Assembly: GCA_025350445.1 (NCBI GenBank)
Contig: JANXXV010000418.1
Location: 1-7,492 of the forward strand
Length of the DNA: 7,492 nt
From: Bryobacteraceae bacterium
GTDB lineage: Bacteria; Acidobacteriota; Terriglobia; Bryobacterales; Bryobacteraceae
Reading direction: 5' to 3'
In this document: piece after piece, positions 1 through 6,283 of the stretch
How the letters are laid out: every line of letters starts with the position of its first letter
Position numbering within the stretch: the stretch's first letter is position 1
Notes under the pieces: model-generated
Databases searched by the model: none
What the model was told of the DNA's origin: nothing
What the model saw: the letters and a program-made list of their open reading frames with translations, nothing else
Translations under genes and position numbers: made by a program

Positions 1-1668
1 GGCGGCATCCTGCCCTACGTCTTCAGCGTCTTAACCAGTTCATTACCCGCCGGCCTAAGTTTGGCCGCGGATGGAACCATCAGCGGAACACCCACCGCTA
101 CCGGCCCGTCCAACTTCACGGTGCAGGTTGCCGATGCGGCAGTCAACCCGCAAGGGATAGCCACCAGAGCCTTCAGCATCACGGTGGTTGCAAACCCGCC
201 CGTGATCACCACGGCGTCACTATCTAACGGCGTGCTCGGCGTTCCTTACAGCGGATCGGTAGCAGCCTCAGGCGGACTGCCCCCGTACAGCTTCTCAGTT
301 GCTTCCGGATCTCTGCCGGGTGGCCTGAGTTTGGCGGCGGATGGAACCCTCAGCGGAACACCTACGGCACTGGGAGATTCCAGTGTCACCATTCAAGTAA
401 CCGACAAACAGAAGCAGACTGCCAGCATGGCCTTCACAGTGAAGATCGTGGCGCCGCCTTCCATCACCACCAATTCGCCACTTGGGCTGCTGATTGCGGG
501 AACTCCTTCCGGGATCACTCTTGCGGCCACCGGTGGAACGCTGCCGTATACGTGGTCCGTCAGCGGCGGACTTCCAACTGGCCTGGGCCTCGATTCCGCC
601 AGCGGCGCGATCACCGGCAGCCCGACGGCTGCGGGAACCTACTCCTTCGCGGCCACGGTCACCGACGCGAACAAACTAACGGCTACCAAATCGTTCACCG
701 GCCGTGTCACCACGCGGGTACGAATCACCACCGCTTCGCCGCTGCCGGCCGCAACTGTCGGCACAGCGTACTCAACGAAGATCGACGCCGGCGGCGGAAC
801 GCTTCCGTATCGATTTAGCGCGGATACATTGCCCGCGGGCCTGTCCATGGATACCACAGGCCTCATCACCGGCACTCCCACGGCGGCCATCGCCGGGGCC
901 TTCAACACGACCGTAACGGATGCCGACTCGCTCACCGCCAGCGCCCGCTTCACGCTGGCAGTGGCTCTGCCGCAAGTATCGGGAGTGACCATCGGCGGAG
1001 TGACGGACACGCCGCCCCCGGCGCAGCAGCAGAATGTGACCGTCGTGCTGGGCAGCCCGTTCCCCGTGGCTCTGACGGGTACCGTCACCCTGACATTCAC
1101 TTCCGATGCGAACGTACCGGCGGACGACCCGGCCATCCAGTTCAGCACCGGAGGCCGGACAGCGCCGTTCACCATCCCGGCGGGAAGCAGCCAAGCTGCG
1201 TTCACCGCTCCAAACCCTGCAATTCAGACCGGCACGGTGTCGGGAACCATTACCTTGACCACCACTCTGCTTGCCGGCGGTACAACGGTCTCCTGTAATT
1301 GCGCCCTTACGCGGACTATTCGCGTGGCCAAGGGTGTACCAGTGATTACCAGCGTCCGCGCCGCGCGTGGAGCCGGGGTAATCACCATCACCATCATCGG
1401 CTTCTCTACTTCGCGGGAGATGACCCAGGCCGGGTTCCAATTCACTACGGCGGCTGGCGCCAACGTCACCACCACCAGCTTTACGGTTCCGGTGTCTACG
1501 TTCTTTACCACATGGTACACGAGCACGGCGTCGGCGCAGTTCGGCAGTCAGTTCCTGATGACGGAAGTGTTCACCGTTTCAGGCGATGCCAACGCAATCA
1601 GCAGCGTTTCAGTGACGCTCAGCAACGCGCAAGGCGCCTCGACGGCGGTAAGCGCGGCCGTGCAATAG
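1..1668 (+). CDS. Large putative-Ig (He_PIG-like) repeat protein, 3' part only
   Basis: The frame is open from the first base, so the start lies upstream; 555 residues are visible, ending at TAG 1666-1668. The visible part opens inside a He_PIG-like unit. The signature G-G-x-L/P-P-Y recurs at residues 1, 91, 178 and 265, each followed by a L-P-x-G-L-x-(L/M)-D/A...G-x-I/L-(S/T)-G-(T/S)-P-T core and a T/V-x-V-x-D-A/K strand. This pattern is the 'putative Ig domain' found in long bacterial secreted or surface proteins. From about residue 322 the repeats stop and a C-terminal region of about 230 residues follows, rich in Thr, Ser, Val and Gly and probably all beta, with a C-N-C triplet at 432-434. 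There is no LPXTG, transmembrane anchor or obvious PEP-CTERM tail. Inferred role: exported structural or adhesive protein. Substrate or partner cannot be told. The repeat assignment is firm; the function is not. Confidence 0.88.
   Translation, partial: GGILPYVFSVLTSSLPAGLSLAADGTISGTPTATGPSNFTVQVADAAVNPQGIATRAFSITVVANPPVITTASLSNGVLGVPYSGSVAASGGLPPYSFSVASGSLPGGLSLAADGTLSGTPTALGDSSVTIQVTDKQKQTASMAFTVKIVAPPSITTNSPLGLLIAGTPSGITLAATGGTLPYTWSVSGGLPTGLGLDSASGAITGSPTAAGTYSFAATVTDANKLTATKSFTGRVTTRVRITTASPLPAATVGTAYSTKIDAGGGTLPYRFSADTLPAGLSMDTTGLITGTPTAAIAGAFNTTVTDADSLTASARFTLAVALPQVSGVTIGGVTDTPPPAQQQNVTVVLGSPFPVALTGTVTLTFTSDANVPADDPAIQFSTGGRTAPFTIPAGSSQAAFTAPNPAIQTGTVSGTITLTTTLLAGGTTVSCNCALTRTIRVAKGVPVITSVRAARGAGVITITIIGFSTSREMTQAGFQFTTAAGANVTTTSFTVPVSTFFTTWYTSTASAQFGSQFLMTEVFTVSGDANAISSVSVTLSNAQGASTAVSAAVQ
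52..98 (+). repeat. Near-identical DNA direct repeat, copy 1 (copy 2 at 322-368)
   Basis: Bases 52-98 match 322-368 at 42 of 47 positions, with mismatches at 57, 66, 79, 93 and 96. Both encode the core of a He_PIG unit (G-L-S-L-A-A-D-G-T then S-G-T-P-T-A). Four of the five differences fall at third codon positions and are silent; the one at 79 changes Ile to Leu. This is consistent with recent duplication or gene conversion. Confidence 0.8.
322..368 (+). repeat. Near-identical DNA direct repeat, copy 2 (copy 1 at 52-98)
   Basis: This is the second copy of the 47-bp segment, exactly 270 bp (90 codons) downstream of the first and in the same frame. Units 3 and 4 keep the protein motif but not this level of DNA identity. 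Confidence 0.8.
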
Positions 1669-1680
1669 AAATAGAGAAGA

Positions 1681-1738
1681 GGTCCCTGCCGCCAATTGCC
1701 ATGCGAAAGGGACGAAAGGGACCCGATAGTTTTATCGG
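1681..1738. other. Intergenic cluster of inverted and tandem repeats
   Basis: The 109-bp gap after the repeat-protein gene holds three nested elements. A tandem 9-bp repeat GAAAGGGAC lies at 1705-1713 and 1714-1722. GGTCCCT at 1681-1687 is the inverse of AGGGACC at 1717-1723. A 6-bp stem (CCGATA 1723-1728, loop GTTT, TATCGG 1733-1738) follows directly. No T-run follows the last stem, so an intrinsic terminator is only weakly supported. The tandem copies could equally be protein-binding sites upstream of the gene at 1778. A possible -10 (TATCCT, 1753-1758) lies downstream but has no convincing -35. Confidence 0.45.
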
Positions 1739-1765
1739 TGCTAAATCCGGGTTATCCTAGAGCTA

Positions 1766-1771
1766 AGGAAG
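1766..1771 (+). promoter_or_regulatory. Ribosome binding site for the 70-aa gene
   Basis: AGGAAG-type purine run (within AAGGAAGTG) ends 6 nt before ATG 1778. The good sequence and spacing are the main evidence that this small frame is translated and that 1778 is its start. Confidence 0.6.
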
Positions 1772-1777
1772 TGTTTA

Positions 1778-1990
1778 ATGGAACGCGAGAGCAACGGAGG
1801 GTTCTGGGCAGGTTTTGGTAGCGTCTTATCGCTAGAGGGTTACATGCCTCGGGACGTGGGGCGATCCAGCTTTGAGTATCGCGGGAAAGACATCGGTTCC
1901 GCCTCAGCCACTGAAGCGCTCGTTAGCGACTGGCTTCGCGTGGGCAGTATCGTTAACGATATAGCCCAAAGAGAAGAAGGGGAGGTCTGA
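1778..1990 (+). CDS. Small hypothetical protein, 70 aa
   Basis: I do not recognise this protein. It begins with ATG behind a good Shine-Dalgarno and ends at TGA 1988-1990. It has no signal peptide, membrane helix or cysteine, so it is probably cytoplasmic. The N-terminal half is Gly/Ser-rich with aromatic residues (F9, W10, F13, Y22, F32, Y34). The C-terminal part (about 44-66) looks like an amphipathic helix (A-L-V-S-D-W-L-R-V then I-V-N-D-I-A-Q), and the tail is acidic (E-E-G-E-V). The DUF2335 gene starts 23 nt downstream on the same strand, so the two are probably one transcript. It could be a small partner or regulator of the membrane protein, but that rests only on adjacency. The frame is likely real because of its ribosome site and the absence of a better overlapping gene. 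Confidence 0.6.
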   Translation: MERESNGGFWAGFGSVLSLEGYMPRDVGRSSFEYRGKDIGSASATEALVSDWLRVGSIVNDIAQREEGEV

Positions 1991-1994
1991 ATCC

Positions 1995-2004
1995 AGGAGG
2001 TGAT
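1995..2004 (+). promoter_or_regulatory. Extended Shine-Dalgarno before the DUF2335 gene
   Basis: The ten bases AGGAGGTGAT are fully complementary to the usual 3' end of bacterial 16S rRNA. The GGAGG core ends 13 nt before ATG 2014, longer than usual. A second ATG at 2003-2005 lies inside the element and opens a 14-codon frame ending at TAA 2045-2047. No in-frame start closer to the core exists for the DUF2335 gene. Confidence 0.6.
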
Positions 2005-2013
2005 GATCTCGGG

Positions 2014-2544
2014 ATGGTTGCTCAACCGTCCGAGGGGAATGGTGTAACCAAGCCAGCACGCATTATTCCAGGCCATCATCTCAACGTTAAGACTTCTTCC
2101 GCCTCGAATCGAACTTCCATAATTACTTCTTCCACGACGGTCCAGTTTTCCGGACCGATGCCTCCGCCCGAACTCCTGGAGCGATATGAACAAATTTGTC
2201 CCGGCTCCGCCGATCGCATGCTCGGGCTGGTGGAAGGGGAGGCAAAGTATCGCCGCGAAATGGAAAGCGCGATTGTGCATTCAGAAATCGATCGCACAAG
2301 AAAGAGCTTTGCCGAAGCAAAACGGGGACAAATTTGCGCCGTGATCATCACGCTCTCTACACTGATCGCCGGAGTGTATGCCGCGGTGACCGGACACGAA
2401 GTCTCCGGTAGCATTATCGGGAGCGCTGGTATTGGTGGAATTGTAACAACGTTCATCTTGGGCAGAGCGAAGCACAAGCCCGAAGAAAAGCTGGTTTCCG
2501 AACCGGATCAAGAGCCTTCCTCCCGTTCGAACCGCACGAAATAA
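2014..2544 (+). CDS. DUF2335 family membrane protein
   Basis: The 176-residue product carries the DUF2335 hallmark: F-S-G-P-M-P-P-P-E-L-L at 45-55, then Y-E-Q-I-C-P-G-S-A-D-R-M-L at 58-70 and a charged helix (about 74-105). Two hydrophobic segments follow, about 106-126 and 131-150, joined by a short polar turn (T-G-H-E-V-S), giving a helical hairpin in the inner membrane. The tail after 151 is polar and charged, so both ends probably lie in the cytoplasm. The first 44 residues are Ser/Thr-rich and look disordered. No catalytic motif is visible and the family has no established function that I know. It lies 23 nt behind the 70-aa gene and converges with rsmD, with 8 nt between the stop codons. 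Base composition looks less GC-rich than recG or the repeat proteins, which fits an accessory gene. Confidence 0.82.
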   Translation: MVAQPSEGNGVTKPARIIPGHHLNVKTSSASNRTSIITSSTTVQFSGPMPPPELLERYEQICPGSADRMLGLVEGEAKYRREMESAIVHSEIDRTRKSFAEAKRGQICAVIITLSTLIAGVYAAVTGHEVSGSIIGSAGIGGIVTTFILGRAKHKPEEKLVSEPDQEPSSRSNRTK

Positions 2545-2552
2545 GGCTTCCA

Positions 2553-3086
2553 TTAATCCATCGCGGCACGATAGAAGCTCAGGCAGTTGTCCCCCTGCTT
2601 CAACACCCGATAACGCACCAGCCCGCCGTAGCTCTCTGCCAGTTCAAACCGCGAAGCGTGCTGCGCGATCGCGAGCCCCTGCGGGGTTCTTGCCAGGACG
2701 CTCAGGGCTGAGGCGTACTCGCCTTCCAGCGGATACGGCGGATCCAGAAACACGATATCCGCCGGATGCCGCGCGATCAATTGCGCGGTCCGCCCAAAGG
2801 CCACCTCGGCGCGATCTTCAATTCCCAGCGACCGCAGGTTTTCCCGGATCACCAGCATCGCCGCCCGGTTCTTCTCAATGAACACGGCGCGCGCGGCTCC
2901 CCTGCTCAGCGCCTCAATCCCGACCGATCCCGTCCCGGCATAAGCGTCAAGGAACACCGCACCCTGCAGATTAGGAGCCAGAATGCTAAACAGCGCCTCC
3001 CGCAGACGGTCCGGCGTAGGCCGCACATCCATCCCCGGCAACGTCTTCAACATACGGCTGCGAAACTCTCCCGCAATCACCCGCAT
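2553..3086 (-). CDS. rsmD: 16S rRNA (guanine(966)-N(2))-methyltransferase RsmD
   Basis: RsmD methylates N2 of G966 in 16S rRNA in the assembled small subunit, using S-adenosylmethionine. The 177-residue protein has the family features in order: M-R-V-I-A-G-E-F-R-S at the N-terminus, R-P-T-P-D-R-L-R-E-A-L-F at 22-33, the SAM-binding motif D-A-Y-A-G-T-G-S-V-G at 47-56, the acidic residue after strand 2 in F-I-E-K-N (69-73), and the catalytic motif D-P-P-Y at 115-118. The usual C-terminal Y-R...G-D...L-S-F-Y-R is present. Length is normal. ATG at 3086 lies 6 nt past the recG stop, with AGGTAGGG (3103-3096, minus strand) 9 nt upstream as ribosome site inside the recG end, so recG and rsmD form one operon. 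Confidence 0.96.
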   Translation of the reverse strand: MRVIAGEFRSRMLKTLPGMDVRPTPDRLREALFSILAPNLQGAVFLDAYAGTGSVGIEALSRGAARAVFIEKNRAAMLVIRENLRSLGIEDRAEVAFGRTAQLIARHPADIVFLDPPYPLEGEYASALSVLARTPQGLAIAQHASRFELAESYGGLVRYRVLKQGDNCLSFYRAAMD

Positions 3087-3092
3087 CTCATG

Positions 3093-5201
3093 TCACCCTA
3101 CCTGCACCAGTCCATACCGCCGCTGCCAATGACTCTGGATGTAGCCCACGGCGCGCCGCAGATCGTCCGGCGACGGCGGGTTCTTCACGAACGCCATCGC
3201 TTCGTTCCGGGCAATCTCCAGAATTTCGCCGTCCCGCAGAATATTCGCGATCCGCAGCGCCGGAAGCCCGGATTGCCTTGTGCCGAAGAATTCGCCCGGG
3301 CCGCGCAGCTTCATGTCCATCTCCGCGATGTAGAAGCCATCGCTGGAATCCACCAGCGTCCGGATCCGTTCCCGACCGGCTTCGTTCAGCTTGCCTGTCA
3401 CCAGAATGCAGAAGCTCTGCTCCGCGCCGCGCCCCACGCGTCCGCGCAGTTGATGCAGCTGCGCGAGGCCGAACCGTTCCGCCTGCTCAATCACCATCAC
3501 GTTCGCATTCGGCACGTCCACGCCCACTTCCACCACCGTAGTGGACACCAGAATCTGAATCCCGCCGCTCTTGAAATCAGCCATGATAGACTCTTTCTCA
3601 TTCGGCGGCAGCTTCCCGTGAAGCAAGCCCACGTTGAACTGGGGGAAGACAATTTCGGACAGCTGCGTGTGCATCTGCTGCGCCGCCTTCATCGCTACCG
3701 TTTCAGATTCCTCAATCACCGGATACACGATGTACGCCTGCCGTCCCAGCTCGATCTGCCGCTTGAGCGAGCTGTAAACCTGCTCCACGCGATCGTCGTT
3801 GACGTGCCTGGTCACAATGGGCTTACGGCCCGGCGGCAGTTCGTCAATCACCGATGTATCCAGGTCGCCGTAAACGGTGAGCGCCAGCGTGCGGGGAATC
3901 GGCGTCGCCGTCATCACCAGCACGTCGGGATTGGTTCCCTTCTCAAACAGCCGCAGCCGCTGCATCACGCCGAAGCGGTGCTGTTCATCCACAATGGCCA
4001 GGCCCAGCTTGTGGAACGCCACATCCGGCTCCAGCAGGGCATGAGTCCCGATGGCGATATGCACCAGGCCGGCCGCGATCAACTTCTTCAATTGCGATTT
4101 CTCGCGAGCGGTGGCGGAACCCGTCAGCAGCACCGGCACATAGCCCAACTTGGCGAACAGATTCTTGAAGTAGAAGAAATGCTGGGTGGCCAGGATTTCC
4201 GTCGGCGCCAGCACCGCCACCTGGTAACCGTTCTCAATGGCGATGATCGCCGCCTCCGCCGCCACCAGAGTCTTGCCGCTGCCCACGTCGCCCTGCAGCA
4301 GGCGGTTCATCGGATGCGGGTTCGCCATGTCTACCGCGATCTCCGCCAGCACCTTCTTCTGCGCGCCGGTCGGCTTGAAGGGCAGCATCGCTTTGATCTG
4401 CTCCCGCACCCGTTCATTCAATTCGAACTGAATGCCGGTCTGCTTCCTCGCTCTCGCCTTTTTCAACGCCAGCCCGCACTCCAGCCAGAAAAACTCCTCG
4501 AAGATCATACGAAAATGCGCCTGCGAACGGAACGCATTCAACAGCCGAAGGTCTTCGGTTTCGGGTGGAAAATGGATGAATCTCGTCGCCGTGGTCCGGT
4601 CCGGCAGCTTCAACCGCTCACGAATCGAGGGCGGAAGCGGATCATCCAGCGTTCCCAACGAATCCAGCAGCCGCTTCAGAATTGCCCGGAACACGCGCGT
4701 CGTGATCTTGCCGCACGCTTCATAGATCGGCACGACGCGGCCGGTGTGCAAGGACGCTTCGCCTTCCTCATCGTCGCCGGCGAGAATCTCATACTCCGGA
4801 CTCTTCAGCACTAGATCTCCGGTGTAGCTATCCAGCTCCACCTTGCCGTAGAGCGCCAGCCGCACACCCTCCACCAGCTTGTCGGCCAGGTAGGCGGCAT
4901 TGAACCACTTGGCCACCAGCTTCTCCGCCGAACCATCGCCGAGCACGGCTTCGAAGATACCCAGATTCTTGCGCCGGAACGAGACCACCTTACCGGAACG
5001 GACCTCGGCGATCACCGTCGCCATCTCTCCGGGAGCGAGTTGCCCGATGGGTTTCAGGTTGCTGCGATCCTCATAACGCAGCGGCGTGTAGGCAAGCAGG
5101 TCCTCAACCGTGGTCAGACCTTTGGCCTGGAGCATCGCTGCCCGTCCGGGTCCAATTCCTTTCACATATGTCAATGGGGTAGTGGGGTCCACCGAAAGCA
5201 C
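3093..5201 (-). CDS. recG: ATP-dependent DNA helicase RecG
   Basis: RecG is a monomeric superfamily 2 translocase that remodels stalled forks and branch-migrates Holliday junctions and R-/D-loops. The 702-residue length is typical. The N-terminal wedge (OB fold) covers about 55-140. Helicase motifs follow: Walker A G-D-V-G-S-G-K-T at 304-311, A-P-T-E at 332-335, Walker B D-E-Q-H at 405-408, T-A-T at 431-433 followed by P-I-P-R-T-L, S-T-T-V-V-E-V-G at 553-560, and motif VI Q-L-R-G-R-V-G-R-G at 584-592. The coupling TRG motif L-R-G-P-G-E-F-F-G-T-R at 632-642 is intact. The chosen start is GTG 5201-5199 and has no clear ribosome site; a second GTG at 5192-5190 in the same frame is possible and would cost only three residues. 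The gene starts 9 nt from a divergent gene and runs into rsmD. Confidence 0.97.
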   Translation of the reverse strand: MLSVDPTTPLTYVKGIGPGRAAMLQAKGLTTVEDLLAYTPLRYEDRSNLKPIGQLAPGEMATVIAEVRSGKVVSFRRKNLGIFEAVLGDGSAEKLVAKWFNAAYLADKLVEGVRLALYGKVELDSYTGDLVLKSPEYEILAGDDEEGEASLHTGRVVPIYEACGKITTRVFRAILKRLLDSLGTLDDPLPPSIRERLKLPDRTTATRFIHFPPETEDLRLLNAFRSQAHFRMIFEEFFWLECGLALKKARARKQTGIQFELNERVREQIKAMLPFKPTGAQKKVLAEIAVDMANPHPMNRLLQGDVGSGKTLVAAEAAIIAIENGYQVAVLAPTEILATQHFFYFKNLFAKLGYVPVLLTGSATAREKSQLKKLIAAGLVHIAIGTHALLEPDVAFHKLGLAIVDEQHRFGVMQRLRLFEKGTNPDVLVMTATPIPRTLALTVYGDLDTSVIDELPPGRKPIVTRHVNDDRVEQVYSSLKRQIELGRQAYIVYPVIEESETVAMKAAQQMHTQLSEIVFPQFNVGLLHGKLPPNEKESIMADFKSGGIQILVSTTVVEVGVDVPNANVMVIEQAERFGLAQLHQLRGRVGRGAEQSFCILVTGKLNEAGRERIRTLVDSSDGFYIAEMDMKLRGPGEFFGTRQSGLPALRIANILRDGEILEIARNEAMAFVKNPPSPDDLRRAVGYIQSHWQRRYGLVQVG

Positions 5202-5206
5202 TAGTG

Positions 5207-5212
5207 TACAAT
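5207..5212 (+). promoter_or_regulatory. Possible -10 element for the oxidoreductase gene
   Basis: TACAAT differs from the TATAAT consensus at one position and ends 7 nt before ATG 5220, so transcription could begin at or next to that ATG and yield a leaderless message. No good -35 is seen about 17 bp upstream, which would lie within the start of recG. The assignment explains the absence of any Shine-Dalgarno here but is unproven. Confidence 0.35.
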
Positions 5213-6155
5213 GCGGTTCATGAAACTCCCGGCGTTGTTACTTCTCCTCAATACATCGGTGTACGGCGCGGACATCCGGCTCGGTATCATCGGGACGGAT
5301 ACGTCCCACGTGATTGCCTTCACTAAAGCGCTGAACGATCCCGCGAACAAAGACCACATCCCCGGCGCGCGCGTGGTAGCCGCTTTCAAGGGCGGCAGCA
5401 AGGATCTTCCGGAAAGCGCCAGCCGTGTAGACAAGTACGCCGAGGAGTTGAAGACGGTCTGGAACATCGAGATGACGCCGGACATCGAAACGCTGTGCAA
5501 GAAGGTGGACGCCGTGTTGCTGGAAAGCCTGGACGGCCGCGTTCATCTGGCGCAAGCGAGGCCTGTGATCGCCGCCCATAAGCCGCTGTTCATCGATAAG
5601 CCGCTAGCCGCAACACTGGAAGACGCGCGCGAAATTGCCCGTTTGGCGAAGGCCGCGGGTGTGCCCTGGTTCAGCACTTCCGGCCTGCGGTTTGGCGCCA
5701 TCGCCACCTCGATGAAGTTTCCCGATGCCACCGGCGCGATCACGTGGGGACCCGGCCCGCTGGAGGAGCATCATCATCTGGAGCTTGCCTGGTACGCTAT
5801 CAACTCCATTGAAATGTTGTTCACCATCATGGGTACCGGATGCGAAGAAGTAACCCGAACTTCCGGCGCCGATGCCGACGAGATCACTTGCCGCTGGAAG
5901 AGCGGAAAGATTGGCACCGTCCGCGCCCTGCGGCCCGATGGCGATTACGGCTCGGTGGTGTTCCGGTCGAAGGCGATTGCACAGAGCCCGGAGAAAGTGC
6001 CCTTCAGCTACGTTCCGTTGCTCACGGAGATTGTGAAATTCTTTGAGACCGGAAAGCCGCCTGTATCGAACGTCGAGACGCTGGAGATCTATGCCTTTAT
6101 GGATGCGGCCCAGCGTAGTAAAGAAGCCGGTGGCAAGCCGCAGAAGCTGCGCTGA
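5211..6155 (+). CDS. Exported Gfo/Idh/MocA-like oxidoreductase
   Basis: The protein has 314 residues from ATG 5211, or 311 from ATG 5220; neither start has a ribosome site, and the second fits the possible -10. The N-terminus is a short Sec-type signal (K5, then a Leu-rich core at 7-13, cleavage near 19/20). There is no twin arginine, although many exported family members use Tat. After cleavage comes a Rossmann strand I-R-L-G-I-I-G-T-D-T-S-H (22-33), then D-A-V-L-L-E (100-105) and I-D-K-P-L-A (128-133), the counterpart of the family's E-K-P motif with its catalytic-type lysine. The second half (about 160-314) is the alpha/beta dimer and substrate domain. The family usually performs NAD(P)-dependent redox chemistry on sugars or cyclitols. 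Substrate is unknown. The stretch A-W-Y-A-I-N-S-I-E (193-201) has Asn where related proteins as I recall them have His, so activity may be altered. It diverges from recG. Confidence 0.82.
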   Translation: MRFMKLPALLLLLNTSVYGADIRLGIIGTDTSHVIAFTKALNDPANKDHIPGARVVAAFKGGSKDLPESASRVDKYAEELKTVWNIEMTPDIETLCKKVDAVLLESLDGRVHLAQARPVIAAHKPLFIDKPLAATLEDAREIARLAKAAGVPWFSTSGLRFGAIATSMKFPDATGAITWGPGPLEEHHHLELAWYAINSIEMLFTIMGTGCEEVTRTSGADADEITCRWKSGKIGTVRALRPDGDYGSVVFRSKAIAQSPEKVPFSYVPLLTEIVKFFETGKPPVSNVETLEIYAFMDAAQRSKEAGGKPQKLR

Positions 6156-6274
6156 TAAAAAAACCGAAATGAACGATACTATAGTTAGGTGCTTATGCAG
6201 ATGCAGCGAAACGCATTGCCACACGGTCGTGCCCATTGTTAGTTTCCCCCGGTAACCTGGACTCTCTTCCCGTT

Positions 6275-6278
6275 GAGG
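6275..6278 (+). promoter_or_regulatory. Ribosome binding site deciding the start at 6284
   Basis: GAGG lies 5 nt before ATG 6284. The frame is open further upstream to a TTG at 6236, but that codon has no ribosome site, so 6284 is preferred. The gap 6156-6283 otherwise shows only an A-run just after the oxidoreductase stop and a TATAGT hexamer at 6180-6185 that could be a -10 without a matching -35. Confidence 0.5.
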
Positions 6279-6283
6279 CTGAG

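Larger units (their letters stand above)
1..960 (+). repeat. Four tandem Ig-like coding repeats, period 90/87/87 codons
   Basis: The G-G-x-x-P-Y motif falls at nucleotides 1, 271, 532 and 793, giving units of 270, 261 and 261 bp. The first unit is cut by the window edge. Units 1 and 2 are the closest at DNA level; units 3 and 4 share the G-G-T-L-P-Y variant. This is a protein-domain array from internal duplication, not a mobile element. Confidence 0.85.

Noticed and set aside
639..1440. Overlapping minus-strand frames (188 and 222 codons) opposite the left Ig-repeat gene
   Set aside because: The plus-strand frame has unmistakable repeat domains; the minus-strand products have none and arise from the skewed composition of the repeats.
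1723..1738. Intrinsic terminator after the left repeat-protein gene
   Set aside because: The stem is only 6 bp and no T-run follows; kept only as part of the repeat cluster.
1840..2280. A 146-codon minus-strand frame across the 70-aa and DUF2335 genes
   Set aside because: DUF2335 motifs and good ribosome sites favour the plus strand; the minus-strand product has no recognisable features.
2766..4814. A 682-codon open frame on the plus strand opposite recG and rsmD
   Set aside because: It is antisense to two clear housekeeping genes, its product is a low-complexity His/Arg/Gln/Leu-rich sequence without domains, and GC-rich codon use readily leaves such frames open.
6236..6283. TTG 6236 as start of the small basic protein
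   Set aside because: There is no ribosome site before it, while ATG 6284 has GAGG at 5 nt.
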